A stretch of 64,000 nt of DNA from Tumebacillus algifaecis (GCF_002243515.1 NZ_CP022657.1:3643501-3707500); one strand, 5' to 3'; positions 17,942 through 28,028 are shown, counted from the stretch's first letter. The notes: a model not told the origin generated them from the sequence alone. Program-made: numbers and translations.

Positions 17942-18535
17942 TTACTTGAGCGTTACAACTTTCGAGCCGCCTTGACCGACCAGTCGCTCCGCCGGATAGA
18001 CGCGTCGCACTTGCAGGATGATGAGGCTGGCAACGACCGCTTTGGCCAGATCGCCCGGCCAGAACGGATAAAAACCTGCAATCATCGCCGACTGCCATGT
18101 GAGATCAGCGACGCTCTTCAGCCACGGCACACCTCCAAGATAGAGCACGAGGAAGCCGAAAACGAAGGTGACGAACAGCATTTGGATGTGGGCAAACACG
18201 CCACTGCCTGTGATACGCTTCGCAACCAAGCCAACCAAAAACGCTGCGACCGGATACATCACGATGAATCCTCCCGTCGGACCTGCCACCAAACCGATCC
18301 CGCCATTTCCATGCCACATCGGCAGACCAAACAGCGTCAAAACGACGACGAGCGCCATTGAGAAAAAGCCGTAAAAGGGTCCGAGCAACACTCCGGCAAA
18401 CAGGATCGCCATGTTGCTGAGCGTGATCGGCACGGGCGAGAACCCGAGGTTGATATTGACGTAACTCAGCACGACCAGCAAGGCGGCGAACAAGGCGCTG
18501 AACACCACGCCGCGAACAGAAGATTGTACACCCAT
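17942..18535 (-). CDS. bioY: Biotin ECF transporter substrate-binding component BioY
   Basis: The 197-residue membrane protein has six hydrophobic helices and BioY signatures. These are VLSYVNINLGFSPVPITLSN at the N-terminus, FAGVLLGPFYGFFSMALVVV, and GPTGGFIVMYPVAAFLVG. BioY binds biotin with high affinity and docks on an ECF energising module. That module is encoded divergently at 18639-21154. The ATG follows TGGAGG at 7 bases. A BirA-like operator sits in the shared intergenic region, so biotin probably represses both arms. Confidence 0.96.
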   Translation of the reverse strand: MGVQSSVRGVVFSALFAALLVVLSYVNINLGFSPVPITLSNMAILFAGVLLGPFYGFFSMALVVVLTLFGLPMWHGNGGIGLVAGPTGGFIVMYPVAAFLVGLVAKRITGSGVFAHIQMLFVTFVFGFLVLYLGGVPWLKSVADLTWQSAMIAGFYPFWPGDLAKAVVASLIILQVRRVYPAERLVGQGGSKVVTLK

Positions 18536-18553
18536 TGAAAAACCTCCAGATAT

Positions 18554-18585
18554 TTGTTAACTTTGGTATGTCGATAAGATGACAA
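18554..18585. promoter_or_regulatory. Candidate BirA operator between bioY and ecfA
   Basis: TTGTTAAC, 16 bases, then GATGACAA. The left half equals the B. subtilis BirA half-site and the right half matches its complement (GTTAACAA) at six of eight positions. The position between the divergent starts is right for biotin repression. Confidence 0.5.
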
Positions 18586-18638
18586 TTCGCATTGTAGCAC
18601 AGATCAATCTGCTGTGAAATGAAAAATTTGGAGGACCT

Positions 18639-19433
18639 ATGAAACAACAACTGATCCTTTCTGACGTAAGCGTCGCCTTCGCCACGTCAAAAGGTGTCCA
18701 TAGCGTTTTAGAAGATATCAACCTGACGATCGAGCAAGGTGAGTGGATCGCGATCATCGGGCAAAACGGCAGCGGCAAGAGCACCTTGGCGAAAGTGCTC
18801 TCCCGACTTTGCCCGATCTCGCGCGGCGAACTGAACGTCATTCCTGCACGCGTGCAGATGGTCTTTCAAAATCCAGAAGCGCAGATCGTCGGAGAAACGG
18901 TGTATGAGGACGTATGCTTCGGCATGGAAAACGCGGCTGTCCCCCCAGCGGAGATGCCGGAACGGGCACGAGTAGCTTTGGAAAAAGTTGGTTTGGCGCA
19001 TTTGATCGACCAATCGGTCTCCACACTATCGGGCGGACAGAAACAGTTGCTCGGTATCGCTGGGTGCCTGGCGATGGAGGCTGAAATGATCGTCTTTGAT
19101 GAGTGCACCGCGATGCTCGACCCGGCCTCGCGGGAGATGGTGCTTAGCGTGGCCAGAGATTTGCAGAGGCAGGGAAAGACGCTGATCTGGATCACGCAAT
19201 GGATGGAGGAGCTGGCCGATGCTGATCGAGTTCTCGCGTTTTCGGAAGGCAAGACTCGATTTGATGGAACGGCCCAGGCGTTCTTTTACGACGGGATATG
19301 TCAAAGCTTAGGCTTTGTGCCGCCCTACGCGGTACAAGTGGCGCAGCACCTGCTGGGACAGGGCGTAGCACTGGCTGGGCGGCCGCTGACGGCGAGCGAA
19401 TTGAGCGAAGCGGTAGGTGCCCTATGCCAATAA
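18639..19433 (+). CDS. ecfA1: ECF transporter ATP-binding subunit (EcfA1-type) without switch histidine
   Basis: This 264-residue ABC ATPase has Walker A GQNGSGKST (41-49), Q-loop VFQNPEAQIVG, signature LSGGQKQ (130-136) and Walker B MIVFDECTAMLDP. At the H-loop the expected His is Gln: the sequence reads IWITQWMEEL (Gln187). It powers uptake together with the EcfA-EcfT fusion encoded next, overlapping by 10 bases, and with BioY. Loss of the switch His in one of the two ATPase subunits would give an asymmetric pair with one degenerate site, as known for other ABC heterodimers. Start follows GGAGG at 6 bases. Confidence 0.93.
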   Translation: MKQQLILSDVSVAFATSKGVHSVLEDINLTIEQGEWIAIIGQNGSGKSTLAKVLSRLCPISRGELNVIPARVQMVFQNPEAQIVGETVYEDVCFGMENAAVPPAEMPERARVALEKVGLAHLIDQSVSTLSGGQKQLLGIAGCLAMEAEMIVFDECTAMLDPASREMVLSVARDLQRQGKTLIWITQWMEELADADRVLAFSEGKTRFDGTAQAFFYDGICQSLGFVPPYAVQVAQHLLGQGVALAGRPLTASELSEAVGALCQ

Positions 19434-21154
19434 ACGTGCAAGGAGTCAGACTGGGGAGCATCTTGGAGGACTTGTCTTTCACGCTGGAAGAAGGAACGAT
19501 CACCCTATTGGTCGGCCAAACCGGGGCGGGAAAATCGAGTTTGCTCGACCTGCTGAGCGGTTTGAACCGCATGGATGCGGGGACGATCGAGTATGACGGC
19601 GTGCCGCTGTGGGCGGGGAAATCGGTGCAGGGAGAGGTGTTGCGAGACATCGGGGTAGTGTTTCAATTTCCTGAGCATCAGCTGTTTGCCCGGACCGTGC
19701 AGGCAGAATTTGAATATTCACTGAAGCCGCTCGGTTTGGCGAAGGCAGAGGTGCAAGCACGGACGCTGACAGCACTGCGCGAAGTCGGTCTGCCCGAGGA
19801 GATGACTGCGCAAAGCCCGCTTGCGCTCAGTGGCGGGCAAAAACGTCGCGTGGCGCTGGCTTCGACCTTTGCGACCGCTCCCAAGTGGCTGTTCCTCGAT
19901 GAGCCGACCGCCGGACTCGACCCGCAGGCTGTGCAGCAGTTGCTCGCTTTTTTGCAGACCGTCAAAGACAAGACTGCAGGTGGCCTCATCATCGCCACAC
20001 ATGACCTCGACGCCTTCTTCCCACTCGCCGATCGCGTGTTGCTGTTAGACCGTGGCCGTCTTGCGGCCGATACCACTCCACAGGAGCTGTGTGCAAAGCC
20101 AGACCTGTTGCGTCAAGCGCGAGTCGGGCTTCCGAGCAGCGTAGCGCTGTCTGAAGCGTTCGCGACCATCGGGATCACGCTCACCTCCTCCCCGTCGTCT
20201 CCCCACGAGATGGCAGCTGAGATTGTCCAACAGTACGAAGCAAGCCAAAGTGCTAACCAGGTGGCGAGCAGCGCGGAGCGGCTCGCTCTGCCGAAGGATG
20301 CTCCAAGCGGGACAGATAAGACGCCTCGGCAAGCGGAGGTACGGGCACAGTCGGATAGCGAATCGGAGCATCGAAGCGAGCGTAAACACCCTCAAACAGG
20401 CGTTAGCGCGCTCCTGCCGACCCGTTTAGGAGCTGTGCTTCGTTCGCTTGACCCGCGCGCCAAGTGGGCTTTTTATCTGTTGGTATCGCTGGGGGTGCTG
20501 GTGCAGACCCGCTGGGTCGGGCTGGCGCTGGCGACACTCATCACGCTGGGCTGCATGTGGGTGGCCGAGATGTGGAAACGCGAAGTGTGGCGGATGACAA
20601 AACCATTTTTATACTTTATTGCTTTTTCGATCATGCTGTCCGGACTGAAAATTGGAGCTGGGGTGAGTTTTGAATGGTCGCAAGCCCTGCTTACGTTTCG
20701 TCAGCTCTTTAAGTTCCTGCTGTTGATGTTGCTCGGGATGTGGCTTTCGACGACGACCAGTCAACTCATGATGAAGCAGGGCTTAGAAACGGCGCTCGCA
20801 CCGCTCAAAAAGCTCAAACTGCCCATCGAAGCATTTGCGCTCGCCACGTCGCTGATGCTGCGCTTTGTACCGGTGATCATGCAGGAACTGCGCCGCTTCT
20901 CCCGCATCACCAAAGCACGTGGAAAATCGGTCAAAGGCAAGTTGCGCCTGCGTGACATCGGAGCGGTGGTCGTGCCACTTTTGCTATCTGTGCTCCGCCT
21001 GGGAGAAGACCTCTCCATCGCGATGGAAGCTCGGGGCTATGCCAGATTTGGCACCCGGCGCACATCTGCGGTGCGGCTTCGTCTGGTCCGCAAGGATCGG
21101 GTGCTGCTGCTCATCGGTGCAATGTTGCTCGGCATATTTCTGGTCGCCCGTTAG
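19424..21154 (+). CDS. EcfA-EcfT fusion: ECF transporter ATPase joined to transmembrane coupling protein
   Basis: In this 576-residue chain, residues 1-265 are an EcfA2-type ATPase with Walker A GQTGAGKS (31-38), Q-loop QFPEHQLF, LSGGQ (135-139), Walker B LFLDEPTAG and H-loop His193. Residues ~266-335 form a polar Ser/Glu/Lys-rich linker. Residues ~336-576 are EcfT with hydrophobic helices and the two Ala-Arg-Gly coupling motifs, KARGKS (498-500) and MEARGYA (536-538). EcfA and EcfT are normally separate genes. The ATG at 19424 overlaps the end of ecfA1 by 10 bases; a longer frame from 19298 is only open antisense-style sequence inside ecfA1. No frameshift or stop separates the halves. A terminator follows. 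Confidence 0.92.
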   Translation: MPINVQGVRLGSILEDLSFTLEEGTITLLVGQTGAGKSSLLDLLSGLNRMDAGTIEYDGVPLWAGKSVQGEVLRDIGVVFQFPEHQLFARTVQAEFEYSLKPLGLAKAEVQARTLTALREVGLPEEMTAQSPLALSGGQKRRVALASTFATAPKWLFLDEPTAGLDPQAVQQLLAFLQTVKDKTAGGLIIATHDLDAFFPLADRVLLLDRGRLAADTTPQELCAKPDLLRQARVGLPSSVALSEAFATIGITLTSSPSSPHEMAAEIVQQYEASQSANQVASSAERLALPKDAPSGTDKTPRQAEVRAQSDSESEHRSERKHPQTGVSALLPTRLGAVLRSLDPRAKWAFYLLVSLGVLVQTRWVGLALATLITLGCMWVAEMWKREVWRMTKPFLYFIAFSIMLSGLKIGAGVSFEWSQALLTFRQLFKFLLLMLLGMWLSTTTSQLMMKQGLETALAPLKKLKLPIEAFALATSLMLRFVPVIMQELRRFSRITKARGKSVKGKLRLRDIGAVVVPLLLSVLRLGEDLSIAMEARGYARFGTRRTSAVRLRLVRKDRVLLLIGAMLLGIFLVAR

Positions 21155-21164
21155 CGATCCTCAC

Positions 21165-21201
21165 AAAAGAGCCGTTCCTCATCAAGAGGAACGGCTCTTT
21201 T
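21165..21201. terminator. Bidirectional terminator ecf / fad
   Basis: AAAAGAGCCGTTCCT pairs perfectly with AGGAACGGCTCTTTT. It ends both the ecf operon and fadNAE. Confidence 0.92.
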
Positions 21202-21217
21202 CTCAATCGGGCAACGT

Positions 21218-22990
21218 TTAGTTCACGTAACCTTCTTGCTCTACGATGGTGTTCGCCAGTTCGCGTTTGATCGCGATCGTGTTTTGCGGGGTGTAGCGGG
21301 TCAGCTTTTTCAAAATGGAAAGCTGGGTGCGCAGCATGTCGCCTTCTTCCATCGCCGCAAGCGTTTCGCGCGCCAGCAGTTCGATCTTGCCAAACGTGTC
21401 GTTGACAAACACTTTGGTCATGTCGATCTTGTGCTTCGCTTCGGCCTCGCCGCCTTTGTCGATCTGCTTCTTGGCGCGGAGCAGGCAGGATTCCATCGCG
21501 TAGATTTCGATCATCATGTCGGCCAAGTTGTGCAGAACTTCTTGCTGTTGATCCAAAACGGCTTGGTATTTTTGCACGCCGTAGCCGCCGATCATCAGGA
21601 AGATCTTCTTCGCTTTTTCGATCAGGTCGGTTTCAACTGCGAGCGGCTCGCTTTCATCGATCTGGGATGGCATCAGCATCATCAGCTCGCTTTGCAACGC
21701 TTGTGCGGCTTGCATAAGCGGCAGTTTGCCTTTCAGCGCGTTCTTCACCAGCGTCCCCGGAATCAACAGGCGGTTGACTTCGTTAGTGCCTTCGAAAATG
21801 CGGTTGATGCGGGAGTCGCGGTACATCGTCTCAATCGGGTATTCGTTGATAAAGCCGTAGCCGCCGTGGATTTGAACGCCTTCGTCAACGACGAAGTCGA
21901 ACGCTTCCGAAGCAAATACTTTCGAGATCGAGCACTCGATCGCATATTCGGCAATCGCATCGGCAACCGCTTTGCCGGACGCTTGCTCACCGGACAGCGC
22001 CGTTTCGATCAGGCCGCCGATGCGGTAGATCATCGACTCGGTCGCATAGGTGCGGATGTTCATCTCTGCCAGTTTTTCACGGATCAACGGGAACTTCGCG
22101 ATCGGCTGACCGAACTGCTTGCGCTCGTTGGCATACTTGGCGGACAGCTCGAGGGCATACTTGGAAGAACCGATGCAACCTGCCGCCAACTTGTAACGGC
22201 CAATGTTCAAAATGTTGAACGCGATCACATGGCCGCGGCCAACTTCGCCGAGCAGGTTTTCAACCGGAACGGCCACATCTTCGAGGATCAGCGGACGAGT
22301 GGAAGACGCTTTGATCCCCATTTTCTTCTCTTCCGGACCGGTCGATACGCCCGGATACTCTTTTTCAACGATGAACGCGGAGAACTTGTCACCATCCACT
22401 TTCGCATAGACCACAAACACGTCTGCAAACCCTGCGTTGGTGATAAACTGCTTCGTGCCGTTCAGGATGTAGTGTGTGCCTTCCGAGTTCAGCACGGCGG
22501 TCGCCTTCGCGCCCAGCGCATCAGAGCCCGAACCTGGCTCGGTCAGGCAGTAGGCTGCAAATTTTGCTCCGCTCGCCAGATCGGGCAGGTATTTCGCCTT
22601 TTGCTCTTCGTTGCCGAAGAAGACGATCGGCAAGGTACCGATGCCGACATGCGCACCGTGCGAAAGTGCAAACGAACCACCGCGGGTGATGTGTTCGGTG
22701 ATCAAGGTCGAAGAGATCTTGTCAAGTTCCAGACCTTCGTTCGCTTCTGGGATGTCTGCTGCCAGCAGGCCGAGATCGGCCGCTTGCTTCAGCAATTTTA
22801 CGGTCAGGTCGATGTCCAACTTCTCCAACTGCTCACGATGCGGAACGACTTCCCCTTCAATAAAATCTGAAGTCATCTTCGCGATCATCTTCTGCTCATC
22901 GGTGAAATCTTCCGGGGTGAACACATCTGCCGCATCCGTCTGTGTGATGACAAAGGAACCGCCGCGCACAATGTCTTTCAATTCGCTCAT
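21218..22990 (-). CDS. fadE: Acyl-CoA dehydrogenase FadE
   Basis: At 590 residues it matches the long Bacillus FadE (YusJ) rather than the ~380-residue short form. Visible motifs are AAYCLTEPGSGSDALGAKA (FAD and substrate binding), GTKQFITNAG, RKQFGQPIAKFP and the C-terminal half with QIHGGYGFINEYPIETMYRD and IFEGTNEVNRLLI. The C-terminal ~190 residues are the extra helical domain of this subfamily. It catalyses the first oxidation of beta-oxidation, passing electrons to ETF. It is the third gene of fadN-fadA-fadE, 42 bases after fadA. Confidence 0.96.
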   Translation of the reverse strand: MSELKDIVRGGSFVITQTDAADVFTPEDFTDEQKMIAKMTSDFIEGEVVPHREQLEKLDIDLTVKLLKQAADLGLLAADIPEANEGLELDKISSTLITEHITRGGSFALSHGAHVGIGTLPIVFFGNEEQKAKYLPDLASGAKFAAYCLTEPGSGSDALGAKATAVLNSEGTHYILNGTKQFITNAGFADVFVVYAKVDGDKFSAFIVEKEYPGVSTGPEEKKMGIKASSTRPLILEDVAVPVENLLGEVGRGHVIAFNILNIGRYKLAAGCIGSSKYALELSAKYANERKQFGQPIAKFPLIREKLAEMNIRTYATESMIYRIGGLIETALSGEQASGKAVADAIAEYAIECSISKVFASEAFDFVVDEGVQIHGGYGFINEYPIETMYRDSRINRIFEGTNEVNRLLIPGTLVKNALKGKLPLMQAAQALQSELMMLMPSQIDESEPLAVETDLIEKAKKIFLMIGGYGVQKYQAVLDQQQEVLHNLADMMIEIYAMESCLLRAKKQIDKGGEAEAKHKIDMTKVFVNDTFGKIELLARETLAAMEEGDMLRTQLSILKKLTRYTPQNTIAIKRELANTIVEQEGYVN

Positions 22991-23032
22991 CGTGATCTTC
23001 CTCCTCAGGAGTTATGTTTCTGTCCGTTACGT

Positions 23033-24211
23033 TTAGACCAGTTCAAAGACGCCTGCTGCGCCCATGCCGCCGCCGATGCACATCGACACGACGCCATAGC
23101 GGCCACCACGGCGACGCAGCTCGTTCAAAATCGAAACGGTCAGCTTCGTGCCTGTGCAACCAAGCGGATGACCAAGCGCGATCGCACCTCCGTTGACATT
23201 GACTTTCTCCGGGTCGAGTCCAAGCTCTTTTACCACGTAGAACGCCTGTGCCGCGAACGCTTCGTTGATCTCGAACAGGTCGATGTCTTGCAACGACAGC
23301 CCCGCCTGCTTCAGCGCCTTGGGAATGGCGACCACCGGGCCGACGCCCATGATGTCCGGGTCAACGCCGCCAACTGCGAACGAGCGAAATACTGCCAGCG
23401 GCTTAGCACCAAGCTGTGCCGCCTTTTCTGCCGACATCAACACGGTCGCTGCTGCGCCATCAGACGTTTGCGACGAGTTGCCTGCGGTGACCGAGCCTTG
23501 CACGTGGAACGCAGGGCGCAGTTTACCGAGCACTTCCAGCGTGGTATCTGGACGCACACCTTCATCCGTATCAAATAAGAACTCCGACACTTGCTGCTTG
23601 TTGTTCGCCCCCACCGTCACGTTGCGCACGGTGATCGGAACGATCTCCTCTTTAAACTTGCCTGCTGCGATCGCAGCCGCCGCGCGCTGATGCGAGCGTA
23701 CTGCAAATTCGTCCTGCTGCTCACGAGTGATGCCAAAGCGCTGCGCCACCTGTTCTGCCGTATGGCCCATGCCCATGTACACGTCGGGCAGGTTGTCAAC
23801 AAGCCACGGATTAGGAGCCAACTTGTAGCCGACCATCGGCACCATCGACATGCTCTCCACGCCGCCTGCGATCACCGTATCTGCCGCGCCGATCATGATG
23901 TTCTGCGCTCCGATGGCGATCGATTGCAGACCGGATGAGCAGAAGCGGTTGACCGTCATGCCCGACACGTTGGTCGGGAGCCCGGCGCGCATCGCGACGA
24001 TGCGGCCGAGGTTCATCCCTTGTTCTCCTTCTGGAATCGCACATCCAATGATGACATCTTCAATCTCTTTCGGGTCGAGCCCGCCGACGCGGTTGATCGC
24101 TTCCTGCACGACCAGACCGCCAAGGTCTTCCGGGCGCGTGTTTCGAAGCGACCCTTTATGTGAGCGGCCTACAGCCGTTCTGACAGCCGATACGATCACT
24201 GCTTCACGCAT
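23033..24211 (-). CDS. fadA: Acetyl-CoA C-acyltransferase (3-ketoacyl-CoA thiolase) FadA
   Basis: This 392-residue thiolase has the nucleophilic Cys91 in [10 protein letters not shown], His in GHPLGCTG, and the second catalytic Cys in SMCIGGGMG near the C-terminus. It cleaves 3-ketoacyl-CoA to acetyl-CoA plus a shortened acyl-CoA in the last step of the beta-oxidation cycle. The ATG at 24211 is preceded by GAGGAGGG. The longer open frame to 24328 runs into fadN and is not used. It lies 28 bases after fadN in the fad operon. Confidence 0.97.
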   Translation of the reverse strand: MREAVIVSAVRTAVGRSHKGSLRNTRPEDLGGLVVQEAINRVGGLDPKEIEDVIIGCAIPEGEQGMNLGRIVAMRAGLPTNVSGMTVNRFCSSGLQSIAIGAQNIMIGAADTVIAGGVESMSMVPMVGYKLAPNPWLVDNLPDVYMGMGHTAEQVAQRFGITREQQDEFAVRSHQRAAAAIAAGKFKEEIVPITVRNVTVGANNKQQVSEFLFDTDEGVRPDTTLEVLGKLRPAFHVQGSVTAGNSSQTSDGAAATVLMSAEKAAQLGAKPLAVFRSFAVGGVDPDIMGVGPVVAIPKALKQAGLSLQDIDLFEINEAFAAQAFYVVKELGLDPEKVNVNGGAIALGHPLGCTGTKLTVSILNELRRRGGRYGVVSMCIGGGMGAAGVFELV

Positions 24212-24239
24212 TCTGTGTTCCCTCCTCGATCTGCCCGCG

Positions 24240-26579
24240 CTAGTTGCGGAGCGGTTTTCCTTTGGCCAGCATGTGTTGCATGCGTTGCTGTGTGAGCGGT
24301 TCGCCGCACAGCGACAGGAACGCCTCACGCTCCAGATCGAGCAGATACTGCTCTGTCACTTCGGTGCCCGCTGCGATCCGTCCGCCAGACAGCACGGTCG
24401 CGACCTTCTCCGCAATCTTCACGTCATGCGCCGACGCATGGCCGCTCAACTGCAATTGTCTCGCCCCGAGCTTCATCACAGAATAACCTGCTTCACCGAC
24501 CACTTTGATCTTCTTTTGCACCGGTGGGCGATAGTTATCTGCCAGCGCCAGCACCGATTGTTTGGCGTCATAGAGCAAGTAGTCGCTGTTGACCGTCATG
24601 GCATCCGACTTGCGGAAGTACCCTAGTTCCTGCCCTTCGCGGAAGGAGGTGGAGACTTTCGCCAACGCAATCGTTTCAAAGGCTCGGTTGACGTACGGTT
24701 GCAGGTCAGCCCCGGCCGGAACGTTCTCGATGTTGCGCAAGAGCAGCTCTTTGTTGCCGCCGCCACCAGGAAGCAGACCGACCCCCACTTCGACGAGGCC
24801 AAAATAGGATTCGGCCGCACCTTGAATCTTGTCGGCTGGGAAACACACTTCGGCGCCACCGCCAAGCGTCATCGAAAATGGAGCGGCCACGACCGGTTTG
24901 TCGAGGTACTTCAGCGCTAGAGTCGCATTTTGGAACTGGCGGATGATCAGGTCGATCTCTTCCCAGTTGTCATCTTGCGCTTCCATCAAGATCATCATCA
25001 GGTTGGCCCCTACGCAGAAGTTTTTGGCTTGGTTGCCGATGACCAGACCTTGGTAGTTTTTCGATACTTCGTCTGCCGCGTAGAACATCATCTGGATGAT
25101 ATCGGTGCCGATCGCTTGGTTCAACGAGTGGAACTCCAGCGCGGCAACGCCGTCGCCCAGATCGATCAGCGATGCGCCTGTATTCTTCTTGATCACCTTG
25201 TTTTGCGCTTTCAGTGCGGACAAGGAAATGATCTCTTTTTTCTCTTCCAGACCTTTGAAGTCACCTTGCAGCGTGTAGAACGACTTGTGTCCAGCCTCTT
25301 CTTCGTAGAACGTCTTTTTGCCTGTTGCGAGCAGGTTTTTCACCCATGCTGGAACGGTGTCACCTTCCGCTTCCATGCGCTCAACCGATTTGGCTACCCC
25401 GATCAAATCCCACGTTTCAAACGGGCCCGTTTCCCAGTTGAAGCCCCATTTCAGCGCACGGTCGATGTTGACGATATCGTCCGCGATCTCTTCGGCGCGC
25501 TCTGCACTGTACAACAAGGTGCGCTTCAAGACGCTCCAGAGGAACTCGCTCGCCGCATCTTTTCCATAGACGAGGGCTCGAACTTTTTCCTTTAAGGTCT
25601 TTTGCAGTTTTGCCGCTTCAAGCGATGCAGATTTCAGCTTCTTGCGCGGGCGGTATTCGAGTGTTTCATAGTCGAGCGCGAGAATGTCCTTGCCTACTTT
25701 TTTGAAAAAGCCTTGTTTCGCCTTCTGACCGAGCATGCCGCGCTCGACCATCTGCTTCATGAAATCAGGAATCACAAACGTCGCTTTTTCCGCTTCATCG
25801 GTGACCGAGTCATGGCAGTTATTCGAAACGTGAACGAACGTGTCGAGGCCGACGATGTCGAGGGTGCGGAACGTCGCCGATTTCGGACGACCAAGCACCG
25901 GACCTGTCAAGGCATCCACTTCATCAACGCCAAGCCCGTGTTTGATCATTTCCTGCACGGTGACCATCAAACCGTAGGTGCCGATGCGGTTGGCGATAAA
26001 ATTGACCGTGTCTTTGCAGAACACGACGCCTTTGCCCAGCTTCTTCTCGGCAAATCCCGCCATGAACGCGATCACATCTGGCGAGGTGTCAGGTCCAGGA
26101 ATGATTTCGAGCAATTTCATGTAGCGCGGCGGGTTGAAAAAGTGCGTGCCAAGGAAATGCTCGCGAAACGTCTGGCTTCTGCCTTCGACCATCGCGGCGA
26201 TCGACAGGCCCGAAGTGTTCGAAGATACGATCGTGCCTGGGCGGATCACGCCTTCCAGCTTTTCAAACAGGTTTTGTTTGATCGCGAGGTTTTCAACCAC
26301 TACCTCAATCACCCAATCGACTTCGGTCAAGCGGTGGAGGTCGTCTTCCAAGTTGCCCACCTCAATAAGTGCGAGGTCGTGCGGGCTATACAATGCAGCC
26401 GGTTTTTGCTTCAGCAAACCGTCGCGGCCGCGTTTTGCGAGTACGTTACGATCTTCTGCCCCTTGGGGCACGATGTCGAGGAGCAGGCTCGGCACCCCTA
26501 CGTTGGCTAGATGTGCGGCGATCCCTGCGCCCATGACGCCAGAGCCGATCACGGCCACCTTGCGAATCTTACGTTCCAT
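24240..26579 (-). CDS. fadN: 3-hydroxyacyl-CoA dehydrogenase / enoyl-CoA hydratase FadN
   Basis: The 779-residue bifunctional protein is arranged as in B. subtilis FadN. The N-terminal NAD-binding domain has [18 protein letters not shown], then [19 protein letters not shown] and [12 protein letters not shown]. The C-terminal crotonase domain (~residues 480-700) has [15 protein letters not shown] and [19 protein letters not shown], with GLLPGGGG. It performs the hydration and second oxidation steps of beta-oxidation. The ATG at 26579 follows GGAGG; the frame extends to 26702 but without a site. It leads the fadNAE operon. Confidence 0.96.
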   Translation of the reverse strand: MERKIRKVAVIGSGVMGAGIAAHLANVGVPSLLLDIVPQGAEDRNVLAKRGRDGLLKQKPAALYSPHDLALIEVGNLEDDLHRLTEVDWVIEVVVENLAIKQNLFEKLEGVIRPGTIVSSNTSGLSIAAMVEGRSQTFREHFLGTHFFNPPRYMKLLEIIPGPDTSPDVIAFMAGFAEKKLGKGVVFCKDTVNFIANRIGTYGLMVTVQEMIKHGLGVDEVDALTGPVLGRPKSATFRTLDIVGLDTFVHVSNNCHDSVTDEAEKATFVIPDFMKQMVERGMLGQKAKQGFFKKVGKDILALDYETLEYRPRKKLKSASLEAAKLQKTLKEKVRALVYGKDAASEFLWSVLKRTLLYSAERAEEIADDIVNIDRALKWGFNWETGPFETWDLIGVAKSVERMEAEGDTVPAWVKNLLATGKKTFYEEEAGHKSFYTLQGDFKGLEEKKEIISLSALKAQNKVIKKNTGASLIDLGDGVAALEFHSLNQAIGTDIIQMMFYAADEVSKNYQGLVIGNQAKNFCVGANLMMILMEAQDDNWEEIDLIIRQFQNATLALKYLDKPVVAAPFSMTLGGGAEVCFPADKIQGAAESYFGLVEVGVGLLPGGGGNKELLLRNIENVPAGADLQPYVNRAFETIALAKVSTSFREGQELGYFRKSDAMTVNSDYLLYDAKQSVLALADNYRPPVQKKIKVVGEAGYSVMKLGARQLQLSGHASAHDVKIAEKVATVLSGGRIAAGTEVTEQYLLDLEREAFLSLCGEPLTQQRMQHMLAKGKPLRN

Positions 26580-26675
26580 CTCCCATGCCTCCTTCGTCTC
26601 GTCCGTTACATCTTCTGTAGAAATGTATGGATCGGACGCTGCAATTATCTCTTTCGACAGATCGCACCTCCCCCA

Positions 26676-26689
26676 ACCAAACGGTCGGT
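26676..26689. promoter_or_regulatory. TetR-type operator candidate upstream of fadN
   Basis: ACCAAACGGTCGGT is an imperfect palindrome of ACCRAMC/GKTYGGT form, close to the ACCGACCGGTCGGT class bound by TetR-type acyl-CoA regulators. Confidence 0.45.
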
Positions 26690-26723
26690 CGAAATGCGAC
26701 AAAAAAATAGGCGTGTGTAAAAT

Positions 26724-26737
26724 TGACTATTCAGTCA
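26724..26737. promoter_or_regulatory. Second palindrome upstream of fadN
   Basis: TGACT-ATTC-AGTCA has perfect 5-bp arms. It has a weak resemblance to Bacillus FadR sites (TGAATGA..TCATTCA). Confidence 0.35.
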
Positions 26738-26918
26738 GACTCTCTTTGTTCTTATTCTATTCGATCTTTCGAAATCATTCCAGCCCTAAACTGATATTTC
26801 TTCCGAGAAATTTTCGCGAATTCCGAAAGTTTCTGCAGCGATAGGTTTATAGACTGCTAAACGTGGCGAGTCTAGTGACAAGAAAACAAAAACCTCAAGA
26901 TTGAACGGAGGACACCAA

Positions 26919-27650
26919 ATGATGAACCTTAATCACGCAATGCTCGCTCTGGTGCTGAGTTTCTTCTTTGTGATCACACAGCTGAGCACACCGGTTCAAG
27001 CCGGATCTGATCTTCAGTTCTTGGCAAGTACGACCGATCAGGAAGGCGTCTTGTACGGCCCCCCGATTCCAAGTCAAATTCCTACGCTGGCATCGCGCTC
27101 CGGCTCGAACTTGCCAAAAGATGTACTCACCATCACCCCCCAGACGTTAGCTTATACGGTCCAAAAGGGTGATTCCCTCTACGAAATCGCCAAAGTATTC
27201 GGTACTTCTCCCCAAGCGCTGAGCCAAATGAACAGCATCGCGAACCCTAGTCTGCTGACCGTCGGTCAGGAACTGCAAGTCCCGAATATAAACAATCAGC
27301 AAATCACTACCGACTACAAAATCAAGCAGGTGCTGAGCGCCGACCTGACCGCGTACACAGCAGGACCGGAATCGACTGGCAAATCACCTGGTCACCCAGC
27401 CTACGGAATTACTGCGAGCGGCAAGTATGTCAAAGACCAGCACACCATCGCCACCGACCCCGCTGTCATCCCGCTTGGCACCAAAGTCTATATTGAAGGA
27501 ATAGGAATCCGCACGTCCGAGGACACTGGCGGCGCGATTCTTGGCAATCGGATTGACGTCTACATGAATGATCTGAAGGAGGCCATCCAGTTTGGCGTAA
27601 AACGCAACATCAAAGTCTACATCTTAGAAGACAGCGACGTATCCGCATAA
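26919..27650 (+). CDS. Secreted LysM and 3D domain cell wall protein
   Basis: The 243-residue protein has a signal peptide (about 1-28, cleavage after PVQA). A LysM domain follows at 78-122 (YTVQKGDSLYEIAKVFG, then GQELQVP), and a C-terminal 3D domain at about 139-238. The three Asp of the 3D fold are visible: IATDPAVIPLG (Asp180), SEDTGGAI (Asp202) and NRIDVYM (Asp213). LysM binds peptidoglycan and 3D domains are MltA-like lytic transglycosylase-type folds, as in B. subtilis YocH. It starts after GGAGGACACCAA. Role in wall turnover is inferred. Confidence 0.93.
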   Translation: MMNLNHAMLALVLSFFFVITQLSTPVQAGSDLQFLASTTDQEGVLYGPPIPSQIPTLASRSGSNLPKDVLTITPQTLAYTVQKGDSLYEIAKVFGTSPQALSQMNSIANPSLLTVGQELQVPNINNQQITTDYKIKQVLSADLTAYTAGPESTGKSPGHPAYGITASGKYVKDQHTIATDPAVIPLGTKVYIEGIGIRTSEDTGGAILGNRIDVYMNDLKEAIQFGVKRNIKVYILEDSDVSA

Positions 27651-27654
27651 ATTA

Positions 27655-27690
27655 AAAAGGCGAAAAGGATTTGCGCGCATCCTTTCGCCG
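27655..27690 (+). terminator. Probable terminator of the LysM-3D gene
   Basis: GGCGAAAAGGAT and ATCCTTTCGCC form a strong stem, but there is no clear T run after it. Confidence 0.55.
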
Positions 27691-27692
27691 AT

Positions 27693-28028
27693 TATGCAGA
27701 GCCCGAAACAGGGTACGCCGACCTCGGTTATGCCCTCCTGCAAGATTTCAATCACAAAGCTAAGCAACTCTCCCCATTCCGCACCATCACACCATATAGA
27801 TGCTCAATATCTGCCCACATTATCATCTGTTGGTGGTCGGATTATTTCCCGATCGCTTTCCTCGCATCATAGCAACCATTTTGCTGCCCGCACAACTTCA
27901 GTCTCCCAACTTCTCCCCACCTATGCCTTGCTTGCACGAGCGATCGATAGAAGTTGAAATGCTCGATTCTCCTAGATCAGGAGCAAGGGGCAAGTTCTCC
28001 ACTTTTGCACCAGACCTGCACGGCGAGC
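27693..28028. other. Intergenic region before the heptamer array
   Basis: No supported gene. Frames on the plus strand here lack ribosome sites and any family features. Their continuation is made of the repeat. Confidence 0.5.

Noticed and set aside
21236-22870. 544-codon plus-strand frame
   Set aside because: Antisense to fadE, with His/Arg/Phe-rich translation and no domain; fadE is certain.
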